64,000 nt of DNA from Zizania palustris (taxonomy: Eukaryota; Streptophyta; Magnoliopsida; Poales; Poaceae), in the NCBI GenBank assembly GCA_019279435.1, contig JAAALK010000287.1:81285886-81349885 (forward strand), given 5' to 3'. The notes below the pieces were generated by a model, which saw only the letters and a program-made list of their open reading frames with translations, did not search any database and had not been told where the DNA came from. Position 1 is the stretch's first letter, and each line of letters opens with the position of its first letter. The position numbers and the translations under genes were made by a program. This document shows, in pieces, positions 1 to 10,072 of the stretch.

Positions 1-1557
1 TTCTCGGACGTACTCTCTTCGCTGTCTCTTGGACATGCTTCCGAGGGTACCTCCTCCGGAGATAGGGAGAACTACTCTCTTCCCTCTATCTTGCCCTTCT
101 TCTTGCTTTGGAGGTGGCATAACATTGGCCACCGGAGGATTCCTTGCAGCATCAAGATTTTCTATCCGCGCTACAGCCTGGACCGGCTCCGAGCGCACTG
201 CTGCTGCTGGACTTCGGTCGGTACTACCTCGACCCGAAGTTCTCTCCAAGTATTCTCCCCGAAGGGTAAGGATAGCCTTGCAGGTGTCAGTTGCATGACT
301 TCGGTTCTCTCCATGAATACAGCAAAAAAGGGTCTGGCCTTTGCCAGCCGTTTTCCCTGGCGGCCTCCAGCCGCCGGACTTGTTCCCTGCAGGCTGTGGA
401 GCTCTTGGTGCAAACTTCTGCGGGGGTGCAATGTTTAAGACCTCAGAACGAGGGTGCTTTTGCCCTCTTCTTCTATCATGTTGTACTTCGGGGACTGGCT
501 CTTGCGGCGGGGCCGAAGTCTTTACCTCTGCTTTAACTTCTGTCAACACTGTCGAAGTAGCAGTAGTCCTCCGAAGCCAACCTTCTTCTGACTTCGAGTA
601 CTCCTCGAAGTACGACATCAACTGTGATACTGTGGTGATGCTTTTCCGATGCAATTTATCCAGAAGGCCTTTATGACTGACGCCTTCCCGCGCCGCATCA
701 ACCACCGAGGATGTGGACAGCCCCCTAATTTGCGACTTCGTGTGAGCGAAGCGCTTGAAGTACTGCCTCAATGTTTCTCCGGGGAGCTGTTTCACTTGAA
801 AAAGGCTTCCTGTCGACATGGGGGGCACGAAGGTACCCTGGAAGTTGCTTATGAACTTCTTCTTTAACTGTACCCATGACGTGATTGATCCTGGTTTTAA
901 AGACCAGAACCATCTCAACGCCACTCCTTCGAGGGCTAACGGGAAGCACTTCGCCATAGTTTCTCTGTCCCCGCCACTAGCCTCGATTGCTAGGGCATAA
1001 GAACGCGCAAACTCACTGGGATCTTCATCTCCGGCATACTTGCTAAGCTTCGAAGCTTTGAACCTCGGATCGAAGCGAACCTTCTGAAGCTCGGGATGCA
1101 ACGGAGATTCATCGTCGTAAGAGGCGTTCTCCGGGGCTTCGGGATAATCAAGATCGTCGTCTTCGTGCACTTCGGGGATAGCTGGGGTGGCTTGAGGACG
1201 AAGCCTGTTCGCAGCCTCTTGCCGCCACCTTGCTACCTCGGCTTGAAGATTGGCCATTTGAGTGGCCATATCTCCAAGGCTATCTTCATCTCCTCCGGAA
1301 GGACCTTCCGGGTCTTGAGAACTGGTATGATCAGTTCCGATCGGAATAGAGGGTGGCAGAGTGGCTCCGGGCGGTCGGAGTGTGGAAGGGGTTGGTGGAG
1401 AGGCTTCGTATCCTCGAGGGATAAAAGCCCCTTGCGGAGTTTGAGGTGGAGGGATAGTCGAAGACCCTCCGACTTCAACTGTGTCGAAGGGTATCTCTCC
1501 GGAGATCCGAGAGGACCTCCGAGTGGGATTGCGAGGTGCACTCCGCTTAGGAGGCAT
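1..1557 (-). CDS. gag: Tat-type Ty3/gypsy gag, partial, open to window edge (TE1)
   Basis: Reading the minus strand from the ATG at 1557-1555 gives 519 codons without a stop, running off the left edge. The start follows the 5' LTR and primer site by about 45 bases and begins MPPKRS, as does the related gag at 29082. A basic, Pro/Ser-rich N-terminus is followed by a short coiled coil (VARWRQEAANRL), then the capsid-like retrotransposon gag core (FDPRFKASKL, ALRWFWSLKPGS, FQVKQLPGETLRQYF). A variant zinc-binding motif of C-x2-H-x6-H-x4-C type (CIHGENRSHATDTC) follows near residue 420. Gag packages element RNA in a cytoplasmic particle. Unlike nearly every other gag or pol here it has no stop or frameshift within the window, so this copy may be young. 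Protease should follow beyond the left edge. Confidence 0.85.
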   Translation of the reverse strand, partial: MPPKRSAPRNPTRRSSRISGEIPFDTVEVGGSSTIPPPQTPQGAFIPRGYEASPPTPSTLRPPGATLPPSIPIGTDHTSSQDPEGPSGGDEDSLGDMATQMANLQAEVARWRQEAANRLRPQATPAIPEVHEDDDLDYPEAPENASYDDESPLHPELQKVRFDPRFKASKLSKYAGDEDPSEFARSYALAIEASGGDRETMAKCFPLALEGVALRWFWSLKPGSITSWVQLKKKFISNFQGTFVPPMSTGSLFQVKQLPGETLRQYFKRFAHTKSQIRGLSTSSVVDAAREGVSHKGLLDKLHRKSITTVSQLMSYFEEYSKSEEGWLRRTTATSTVLTEVKAEVKTSAPPQEPVPEVQHDRRRGQKHPRSEVLNIAPPQKFAPRAPQPAGNKSGGWRPPGKTAGKGQTLFCCIHGENRSHATDTCKAILTLRGEYLERTSGRGSTDRSPAAAVRSEPVQAVARIENLDAARNPPVANVMPPPKQEEGQDRGKRVVLPISGGGTLGSMSKRQRREYVRE

Positions 1558-1600
1558 GATGCAAGAGGTTGGTAGAGAACGAAGTTTTTTGGACTAAGTT

Positions 1601-1618
1601 CCCCACGGACGGCGCCAA
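1601..1618 (-). promoter_or_regulatory. Primer binding site of TE1
   Basis: Immediately downstream of the 5' LTR on the minus strand lies TTGGCGCCGTCCGTGGGG, a TGGCGCC-type primer site often seen in grass Tat gypsy elements. The same motif occurs beside the LTR at 29289. It would bind a host tRNA to start minus-strand DNA synthesis. Confidence 0.75.
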
Positions 1619-1619
1619 C

Positions 1620-2116
1620 TGTTGGCGTAAAAGATTACGCTAACAGGTTTCTGTAGAAAAGAAACTAACAAACGAAGTGTTTGCGAAGCAAACTGTTCTA
1701 AGCCTCCGAAAGGATAATAGCTTAGAATAGTTTGAAAGTGTGTATTGATTCACTTGTAAATCGGTCCCTATTACAGGGTGAAATGGGGGGTATTTATAGG
1801 CCCAAACATTAAGGAAAAGACCTATTTACCCCTCTATTACAACCGACATTAAGGAAACTATTCGGTTTCCTTAATAGGGTTAAAATGGTAAAAGACTAAT
1901 CTAATAAGATAGAAGATAAGTCTTCCATCTTAGCTGGCAGAAAAGATCCTGGAAGGCTTTGGTTCGAAGATATACTTCGAACCAATGCCAGTCTTCGGAC
2001 TCCTGACGAGGTTCCAAGCTGCCTTCGAAGATGATCTTCGGACTATCTTCGAACTGGTTGACTGTCTTCATGTTGCTTTGGCAATAACCCCAAAGATGGG
2101 ATATTTTCCCCCAACA
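1620..2116 (-). repeat. 5' LTR of Tat gypsy element TE1
   Basis: A 497-bp LTR bounded by TGTTGG...CCAACA inverted ends. On the minus strand it starts TGTTGGGGGAAAATA and ends just before the primer site. A TATA box (TATAAATA on minus) lies at 1791-1799. Its length equals that of the LTR at 29289-29785 and both share the ends and the GTTAGCGTAA block near the 3' end, so the two elements are one family. The other LTR of TE1 lies outside the window, so the target duplication cannot be tested; the right flank starts ATTGG. Confidence 0.9.
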
Positions 2117-2470
2117 ATTGGATTGGAAAAGTGCATGGCCATGCCACTATGACTGAGTTAGTCATGATTTGAATCCAATACTTGATCATGTGAAATGTCG
2201 AGCTAACCGACAAGGGTGGGACGTATCTCACCTTGAGCTTGACTGACGACGTGTGGTAAAGGGACTAGTGCTTGTGTATATCAATGGTTCATTGAAAATT
2301 GATTTTGTACACTTCTAGGGGTCAATATATGCTCCTAGGTACCACTATTTACCAGTGAGTCGGAAAGGGTTTCCGGTAAACACTCGTTGGTGTATAAACC
2401 TATCGGGTCACACACTTAAGGGGATGGATTAAAAACATGTAAAGAATTGGTTCTTGTGCAAGTGGGAGAT
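2117..2470 (+). mobile_element. 3' untranslated tail of a copia element, cut by TE1
   Basis: About 350 bp of non-coding sequence ends in a purine-rich run AAGTGGGAGAT at 2460-2470, directly before a probable LTR start. This arrangement resembles the tail of BARE/Angela-type copia elements, in which CAAGTGGGAGAT precedes the LTR. No pol coding remains here; the left part is presumably displaced by the TE1 insertion. The lineage is inferred from the polypurine tract only. Confidence 0.45.
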
Positions 2471-3186
2471 TGATGGATGCGCCCAAGAAAATTCTGTGTA
2501 TCGGATGTTCCGATAAGTAGTATCAAAAGTTCCAATTTTTTTCTAGTCTCGAGTCAAAGAGCAAAATTTGCTTCGGGAGTTCTGGTATGGTAGCGGAAGT
2601 TCCGACGAGCCATAAATTCTGATTTTGGAATCGGGGAAAATGTACTGATCAGAAATTCCTATATGTGTATCGAAAGTTCCGAGGTGAGCGAAAACAGATT
2701 GGATCTATTTCGGTATCGTACTGTATCGAGAAACAAAATACCCTATCGAAAGTTCTAGCGTGGGTAAACTGATTGGATCTGTTACAATACAAATCAGTTA
2801 CAACCATAGACTATTAGTCCTATATAAAGAGAGGACGAGGAGGTCTTGGGAACAAGCAATAAGCATATAATAGACCTAGCCATCATAGACTCCTCTCCTC
2901 CCTTTCTTAATCTCAATTGTTGTGGTCGAGGATTTTCCCCCTCTCACATGCGGTGCTAGCACGCTGCCGTGGGAGGAACTCCATCGCTGTACGTGTGGAT
3001 ACGGTGGAGGTGTTGCTATGATAGCAACCCTCATGGACTTCATCACATGAACATCTATGTTGTCTTCACCGATTGGATTAGCGAGGAACGGCCGGGACGA
3101 AGCGAGGATAGGCTTGATGTGCTTCTTCGACATCTCCTTCCGCTGCACCAAGCACGTCTCGTGCTAGAAGGTAATGATCTATGATC
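2471..3186 (+). repeat. Probable copia (BARE/Angela-like) 3' LTR
   Basis: The stretch begins TGATGGATGCG right after the polypurine tract, has a TATA box (TATATAAAGAG, 2819-2831), and ends about 3186 in a sequence resembling BARE-type LTR ends (GCTAGAAGGTAATGATCTATGATCTCA in two adjoining pieces). The 3' boundary is uncertain. Only one LTR is present. Several short TTCC-containing phrases repeat within 2500-2770. Confidence 0.5.
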
Positions 3187-3455
3187 TCACACGCGCATGG
3201 GTCTTGGGCTTAGGGCAAAAATTTTGAATTTGCTGGCTAGCATAGCACCCCAATTCCCCAACAACAAATACTTTAATAATTTACACACCTTGCTGTCTTG
3301 GCCCTTCACTACATTCAGGAAAGTTGTCTTTACATCTATTTGATGAATTATATGATCATATGAGGCTGCCAAGGAAACCAATGCTGTGATTGTGGTCGAT
3401 CTAACAACAGGTGAATAAGTATCGAAAAAGTCTCTGACTTCCTTTTGTATATAAT
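3187..3455 (-). pseudogene. Copia reverse transcriptase fragment
   Basis: The minus-strand frame from about 3462 to 3187 contains the Ty1/copia RT segment FDTYSPVVRSTT followed by HQIDVKTTFLN, the usual 'FxxTYSPVxRxxTI...HQMDVKTAFLN' region before the first catalytic aspartate. Only about 50 residues are recognisable; downstream residues are unrelated. It is a small orphan RT fragment between two LTRs. The left border may be the end of the preceding LTR and the right border is the TE4 LTR. Confidence 0.65.
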
Positions 3456-4590
3456 TGTTGACGCCAAGATTTGGCAAAGACCAGGCCGACTAAAATGTCG
3501 CACGGTCAATAGAAGTCAAAGTGGTCCGGTCAAATAAACTCAAGGAAGTTCGTCCATCCTGTTACAAGATGATTGGACGTAGAAGGAACCGATGGAGATA
3601 AGGTGCAGAAAAGAGAAGATGAAGATTATCAAGAATCGGTTAAGATAGAGTACTTGGACTACAAGCCTCCATACTATAAATATGTATTCCTAGTTAGCTT
3701 AGAAAAATATATCTCTGTCAATCAACTACTTGGTGCATCGCCACCCTTGGCTTCCAAGGTTTATTCCGGTGGGGTTTGGCACTCGGAACTAGGCTGCATC
3801 ATTTCGATCTCCAGCGTAGAGGTGAGTCCTGCCACCCCCGACATTCGTACCGATTAGATCAATATCCTCATGGCTGCATTAGTTTGATCTCTTGAGGTGA
3901 ACATTGAAATAGTACCGTCGCCAGTTGTTCTCAGTGTATTAGCTAGGTCTAAGGCTACATCAGTTCAGTTTGACCTCTTAGATTGATGTGATCTAGGTGT
4001 GATAGTTTGAGGCTTCATCGGTTAAGTCTGACATCTCTTGCTACTATATCTCTTTCATGTTGTATACCGTTCATCTAAATAAAGTATGCATGATTCTTTG
4101 ATATATTATTAAGATCATCGTGACTAGCTACTATCTTAGTTAGGTCCGATCTAGTTATTGTGATGATTTTCATGATATAAATATGTTATCAGGTACATTT
4201 TATGTATTTCTGTCGGAGTACAAACCAACAAGTTATCTTTGATTCCACGCTACATCTTATAAGTTATCGGAAAAACACTCATCGGCCTACGTGGTTAACT
4301 GTTCATCTTATAAGCTGATGGCATGCTCGCCCGATTGCTTCATCTCAGGTCATCAGCCTTATGGCCGATCGGCATGATATTCCAAGAATATCCCATCCTC
4401 ATCGCAGTCATCGGCTCGATAGCCGATAGGCCATGCTACTAATGTCATATTTTTTGTTCCTTTATCAGTTGCAGGGTCAAACTGATTGGCAAGCCTTGAA
4501 CCCTTTTTCTAAGAATGTAGGACCTTCACTGGAGTGAAGCAGATCTTCCATGCCACGCATGTGTCGAAGTGTGATAAAAACACACCAACA
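3456..4590 (+). repeat. 5' LTR of gypsy element TE4
   Basis: A 1135-bp LTR with ends TGTTGACGCC...ACACCAACA, a TATA box TATAAATA at 3675-3682, and a primer site directly after it. The 5 bp before it are ATAAT. The 4250-4440 part holds several 'GCCGAT/ATCGGC' phrases, giving local inverted repeats. No second LTR was found in the window. Confidence 0.8.
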
Positions 4591-4597
4591 TGCTTTT

Positions 4598-4615
4598 TGG
4601 CACGATTGGTGGGAC
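4598..4615 (+). promoter_or_regulatory. Primer binding site of TE4
   Basis: TGGCACGATTGGTGGGAC begins 7 bp after the LTR end and has the position and TGG-start expected of a tRNA primer site in a gypsy element. Confidence 0.55.
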
Positions 4616-4634
4616 AATCTCCAACAACACAACC

Positions 4635-7100
4635 ATGGCGAACGAGATCAATGACGACAACATCATCCTGGTCACCATGGAAGCCCTGACTGAAGACCAA
4701 AGGCTGGAAGTGCAACGACACGTGGAGGAGTTCTAGAAGTCATGCCGCATTCCTACGGCATGAATCAGATGGGGCCCGTGCAAAGAGTTCTCAAGCCAAC
4801 CTTCTAGATATCATCGATCAGGTGATTCACCACTCGTTGGCCAACCAATCTGGAGTGTTGGTCAACACTCTGCAGGGGTTGATCAAGAAAGTCATTGAGG
4901 GCACCATGGTCTCCGGGCCACTACAAGGACCAGCATACCTCCCCGATGACCAAATGAATTGCTGCATACTTGGCCAGCGATACATCCGCAGGGGCCGATG
5001 AGGCTAGAACATCTAGGCGACTTTCTCGGCCACGAAGCCAACAAGACGGCTCATCCGGTAGGCCCCGCATAGGGCTCTCCACAGAGTGCATCATACGCCA
5101 TGGAGAGGAATGTGCTGGCTCCATTCCCAACGTTCGACCCAAGGTTTCCAAGACAGGGGTGCCACCAGTGATATATGGCATTGCCAGGACGCACTGCCAG
5201 ACATTGATGAAGGGCAGTATGGGAACATGCTGTCCGGTAGGATAAATATCAATAGGCTCCAACACTCGGCAAATATCCCACGTCGGGGCAGCAAGAAGAC
5301 GACTGGGTGAATAGGATCATAGAGGTCATCAGGGATCAATTTGAGCTGAACCCCAAGGAACAGACATACATGTATCAGTCGCTGTATCCAGAATGGTTCA
5401 ATCGCGTACCGCTACCAGGCGGATACAAATTGCCCAATTTCACCAAGTTTTTGGGACAAGACTCGATCTCCACGATAGAGCATATTAGCCATTTCCTCTC
5501 CCAATGTGCAGAGCCATTGGCCGACGAGGCGCTAAGGGTCCGGTTCTTCCTGCTCTCCCTATCGGGATTGTCTTTCGCGTGGTTCTCTTCACTACCGGTT
5601 GACTCCATCCAAGGATGGGCTAACTTAGAGAAGAAATTTCACAAGTACTTCTTCGCATGCATCCAAGAAATGAAGATTACCGACTTGACAATTGTCAAGG
5701 AAAGAATGGACGAGTCAGTATAAGATTATGTCTAGAGGTTCTAGGATGTACGGGGCAGATGTTACAGTTTGAACTTTAGTGAAAACCAGTTGGCGGAATT
5801 GGCCTTTCAAGGATTCCTCAACCGAATTAAGGAGAGGTTTTAATCACACGAGTTTGAGAGCCTCTTGCAACTCCTACAAAGGGTATCAACACATGAGTGT
5901 CGATTCCAAGAAGCCAAGATGGACAGGTACTAGAAGAATGTGGCATATCCCCAAATATACCACTCAGACTCCGATGAGAACAACGACTCGGATGCAGATG
6001 TTGGCATGGCCGAGTGGTCTAAGAACAAAAAGTAGGTTTCTCGCCTATGGGTAAAGTCAGCTGAAAAGAAAGAGATATACCACTTCGATGTCAACAAGGT
6101 CGATAAAATATTTGACCTGCTACTTAAAGAGAAGTAGATCCACCTGTCACCTGGCCACGTAATACTACATGTTGAAGAGCTGAACAAAATAAAATACTAC
6201 ATGTGGCACAACTCCTCCTCCCACCACACCAATGAGTGCAAAGTGTTAAGGCAATAGATCCAATCAGCCATGGAGCAAGGCCGAATCAAGTTCGACGATG
6301 GGAAGAAGCCCATGAACATCAACGGTCACCCATTCCCAGTCAACATGGTGCATGAGCATTACAGTTGTGACCGGCATGCAAGGGGAGGAAGACAAATCAG
6401 CAACAATGTCACCTCATCAGGCCTCATCAATAAATACCAAAGGAGGTCGGAAGAGAGGGAGAATAGTAAAGACAGCCGGGGCTACTGGCGTTTCAACTCC
6501 CATTGGAACTACGAGTTCTTTAGGATTTGCTGGAACGAGGGACTGTGATTACCATCCATAGACGACTGCCTAGAATGCGGTGCTCAAGGACGAACGCAAA
6601 ATGGTCATTGGCCACGCAATATCAAGCTCAGGCCGCATGATCGGGAGATAGTGCACCAACGGTTGTCATCTCCACGGGTATCGGTGTTAGAAAGACTCGA
6701 TCTCCTCAATCCCAAAGCAATTGGGAAGATGGCCGATGACGATGAAAGTATACTAGAGAAGTCGCTGTGGTGTCCTCCCAAGATTTTCATGAGGAGTCAG
6801 AAAAGAAGGGTACAACGCCTATGGCATAAGGAAGCAAGAACACAGATGTACAACGAGGAAATCGATCGGCCACACAAGATCAAGAGCGAATAGCGACCAA
6901 AGGAGAAGGTTGATCATGAAGACGAGAACATGTCATACAACGTTGTTAGCCCGGTTAACGAGGAGCCACCCAAGCTCATGCTATGAAGATGACACTAGAA
7001 AAGCGAAGGGGAAACTCAGTCAAATCTTGTCGTAAGCAGATGGACCACAGCAATACGGACATTGGATCAATAGGCTGAGGCCAACCTTCGCAAGTAACCA
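4635..7100 (+). pseudogene. gag: Decayed gypsy gag of TE4
   Basis: An ATG at 4635 opens a short frame (MANEINDDN...) broken after about 34 codons. The best-preserved part, 5307-5723, has the gypsy capsid core: YKLPNFTKFLGQD, IEHISHFLSQC, LRVRFFLLSLSGLSFAWF, LEKKFHKYFF. At 6080-6360 broken frames carry FDVNKVDKIFDLLLKEK and a zinc-binding C-x-WHN-x4-H-x2-NECK motif, then HPFPVNMV. A basic stretch RTQKRRVQRL-like (as SQKRRVQRLWHKE) follows near 6800. Multiple in-frame stops and shifts show an old copy. Protease and pol are absent; the sequence changes to the TE5 antisense gene around 7100. It is a plus-strand gag of a non-Tat-looking gypsy family; exact lineage not assigned. Confidence 0.75.
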
Positions 7101-7109
7101 GACTCTCAA

Positions 7110-8185
7110 ATGAGATAAGAGTGATCTAAAGACTACTACAGTGGAGGGGCTCTGAGAACTTTCTCCGCAGCTCAGACAATTTGCTCCAGAGTCAGAGTCA
7201 TCCGCGGAGCTGAAAGATAAGATATCACTTGATTAATTCAATGAAATTAAATCAATATATGTGTATGAAACATCTTGATGCAGGATATGTAGGAAGCTTA
7301 CATGTGGAGTTCGAAGGGATTTCTCGAAGTACCCCCTCCGGGTTCTCTTCAAAGTGGATAGGCTAGTCGGCCATTAGGGGAGGAATTCGGAAGGCAATAA
7401 ATTCCTCCGCTAAGTCTCGCATACTCATGTGTCGACTTACGGAGTACAGTAACTCGAGGCGTACATGAAGCTAGCTTGGATCAGGGCTGATATCCACTTC
7501 CCTCCGGTACATGATCTCTTCTAGGGGCCCCACCAAGGCAGAGGCCGAGCCCACCTCCACGTAGAACCAGCGGAGGATCCATTTTGAATACCACCAATCA
7601 TTGATGGCCTTCACCGGAAACCGGTCTTGGAATTCATCCCAAAGCTGGAAGTTTATGCTTCCAAAGGCCACCACCATATTCTCTTCTCCGGGCCACCACC
7701 ACCTTATGGAGAGCTACGAAGATCTCCGCTCTCCCCGCACACCCTTCGGCCCACAAGGCCCATTCGAAGATGTCCAAGTGAGCGATGGAATTTGGAGAAA
7801 GTTGAGGAAGTTTAACATGGAAGAGATCCAGTACCTTCGACAAGAAGTCCACGGTAGGGAGCCCGAGTTTGGCTTTGAAGAAGGCTTCAAACACCATGAC
7901 TTCTCCCGCTTGCGGTACTAGAATAATCTCTTTTCCAGGGGATCGCACATTCACTCCGGGCCCTAGCTTCCTGGCCACCGCCTCGGCTATCGTCTTCTTC
8001 AAGCAGTTCGATGCCCCAAGGCTATACGATTGATCCGTATACTTGGTGGATGCCGGTCGGAGATCACGAGGGCTGGTGGGTCGAGGGTTCTCCGAAGGTC
8101 CCGCTGTCGCCACCGCCGCCGCCATGGCCTGTTGCCAGGCCAATGCCAAGGCCGGCGCAGGAACATTGGAGCTAGTTTTCACCAT
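7110..8185 (-). pseudogene. Antisense accessory ORF (Transposase_28 / 'putative gypsy-type transposon' domain), TE5
   Basis: On the minus strand an ATG at 8185 starts MVKTSSNVPAPAL, followed by an Ala-rich stretch and the conserved block VFEAFFKAKLGLP, FHVKLPQLSPNSIAHLDIFEW, ARRREYGGG. A frameshift near 7690 leads into FGSINFQLWDEF, RFPVKAINDWWYSKW, YVEVGSASA and, further on, VSRHMSMRDLAEEFIAF. These are hallmarks of the grass domain annotated as Transposase_28/putative gypsy type transposon. A CTTTCAG acceptor-like site at about 7215 suggests a following exon. The gene lies opposite to its element's LTR, the known arrangement of antisense ORFs in Tat elements. Function is unknown. At least two frame breaks make this copy non-functional. 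Confidence 0.75.
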
Positions 8186-8669
8186 TGGAGAAAGATAGAA
8201 AGGTTGGAAATGGGCGCTTGGGAAGGAGAAAAGCAGGTCTACAAAGCAGTTGGTAACGTGCCTAAAAATCACTATTCTCCTCCTTTTATAACCCGTGAAG
8301 TCCCTTGTGTTGTACATTACAGAGCAACGTTTGGGTTGCTCTGTTTCGGTTTCAACGCTGTTATGACATTCAAGGCCACCACAGGAAAGACTTACAACTG
8401 CCGTGATATCGTGCAACTATTGACCTTCTTGGAGAGTAATGACTCTAATTTTGGTCTAACGGCTCTGAGAACTAACAGCTAGTGTGGCTCCGAAGATACT
8501 TCGACTCCAAACGGATTTCGAGTCTAGAGATTTCTTATCCCCGAAGACATTATTACCATGGTTGTAAGGACTTTCACTTTTTTCTAAGTCTTAAACATGA
8601 AATTATTTCTTGCATATACTACTCTCTTCACTGCACAGGCAATTCAGAGAGACGTATTCGAGGGGCTAC
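8186..8669 (-). promoter_or_regulatory. Upstream region of the antisense ORF with TATA box
   Basis: Between the antisense ATG and the 3' LTR lie about 480 bp. On the minus strand a TATAAAA box at 8284-8290 sits about 100 bp upstream of the ATG at 8185, the right distance for a plant core promoter. The coding frame also stays open upstream to 8416, but that extension has no domain similarity. The polypurine tract of the element, GAGGGGCTAC, lies at 8660-8669 on the plus strand. Confidence 0.5.
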
Positions 8670-9133
8670 TGTTGGGGGAAAATATTTCATCCTTAACATC
8701 ATGTTAAAACCTCTACATTAATGTTGTTAGAAGACAAAATGAAGTTAAAAGCTATGATTTCCAAAGGTCATAAAGCATAAAGACTTCGCTGCATTCGTAG
8801 CCTTCTACAATAAAAGTCTATGCAAAGGCTTTGGCATGACGAAGAATCCCGGAATCTCTTTACCCAGAGGGGTACTGCCAGTAATGTATAGAAGAATTAC
8901 TTTCTCACTGTTGAATTAGTCTTTTACCCTTTTAACCCTACAAAGAATATCAAATAGTATCTTCTAAGTGGGTTGTAATTAGAGGGTAAAGAAGTCTTTT
9001 CCTATTGTATCTTGTCTATAAATACCCCTCTTCGCTCTATAAGGGGTATCAAATACTCAGATATTCAATATACACTTTGTTTGTCAGTCTTTCGAGTTTA
9101 CTAAACCTGTTAGCGTAATCTTTTGCACCAACA
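8670..9133 (+). repeat. 3' LTR of Tat-type element TE5
   Basis: A 464-bp LTR beginning TGTTGGGGGAAAATATTT and ending TTTGCACCAACA, with a TATA box TATAAATA at 9017-9024. It shares its start and the GTTAGCGTAATC block near its end with the minus-strand LTRs at 1620 and 29289, so it belongs to a related Tat family. It is preceded by a polypurine tract and not followed by a primer site, so it is a 3' LTR. The rest of TE5 (gag-pol, 5' LTR) is missing to the left. Confidence 0.8.
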
Positions 9134-9839
9134 ACCATATTTTCGCAAAGCATCATTAAGAGTCGTATAGAAAAGTAAACCACATATTGTACGGTTGCCG
9201 AAGACGAATCTACAGTCGGTGCAGAAGTATTCCTCATTGTGGTGTCGAATCATAGCACCCGACGGTGATCGACGGTAGATGTAGACGGAAGACGTGCCAT
9301 AATGATGAACTTGACCAGTCGCGTGGAGCGCTTCCCAAAAACCTTATTCATCCTCTCTCGGAACAGGATTGAAAGGATGACAGATTTTGGAGATCTGCTC
9401 TCCCGTTCTCGGTGCACATCAACGAACGGAATGGAGTAGACTACGGTGGTAACACAACAAAGAGAATGGACAACTAGAACCTTAGCACGGTTATGTTATG
9501 ATTCTCATCACTTTGATTCGGTCAAATCTACGGGTATTTATATGGGAGCAACTAGATCTCGTGCCACGATCATAATCTCAATTAAGTCAGTTTCCATGTA
9601 ACCATATACCGTAAACTTTGCTATGATCCCAAAGAATCGGAACAAGATAAGGAAAGATCATGTCCCACAAGGCAAGGAGTCAGATTCCAGGAATATGTGG
9701 TCGGGCTCGGCAAGCATCCCATGACTCCTGAGTCCCAACTTGAATTAAACACTGTCGAGTCCAATTTCCATCCACTTGGTATTTTTTTCTTGGCTCGAAC
9801 CTTTGAAATGTATTTAGGAATTTCGAAAATATTTATATT
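9134..9839 (-). mobile_element. Probable 5' end of a minus-strand copia element
   Basis: No gene is visible. On the minus strand there is a TATA-like TATAAATACCC at 9534-9544, consistent with an LTR promoter. Next, near 9310-9350, comes a leader resembling the phrase GGTTTTTGGGAAGCGCT seen upstream of gag in some grass copia elements, then a short open stretch starting near 9237. LTR ends and primer site are not clear, so this is a tentative call. TE5's LTR cuts it at 9133 and TE7 lies at 9840. Confidence 0.35.
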
Positions 9840-10072
9840 TGTTGAGACGTGATCTCATCACGTGAAGAGACACCAAACCAAACGTTGTGTTTGTTCGTGA
9901 ATGATTGCACCCATTCATGAAAGTTTGCGTCAGTTGGGCTATAACCGCTCGTGTCTCTTCACCTCTATAAATTCTCATTGTATTGTACAATCAAATCAAT
10001 CAATAAAGAGATTCATTGTTTTTCATCTTTCTTTGTGTTCTTCTACGTTCTACATTTTTTCTACTTGTAACA
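9840..10072 (+). repeat. 5' LTR of TE7
   Basis: Starts TGTTGAGACGTGATC and ends CTACTTGTAACA. It has a TATA-like CTATAAATTC near 9965 and an AATAAAG polyadenylation-like signal near 10001. The sequence CGTTATCA follows at 10073, a short primer-site-like phrase common in small-LTR copia elements. Confidence 0.9.

Noticed and set aside
3573..3857. 94-codon plus-strand ORF as a gene
   Set aside because: It lies within the TE4 LTR around the TATA box and has no recognisable domain.
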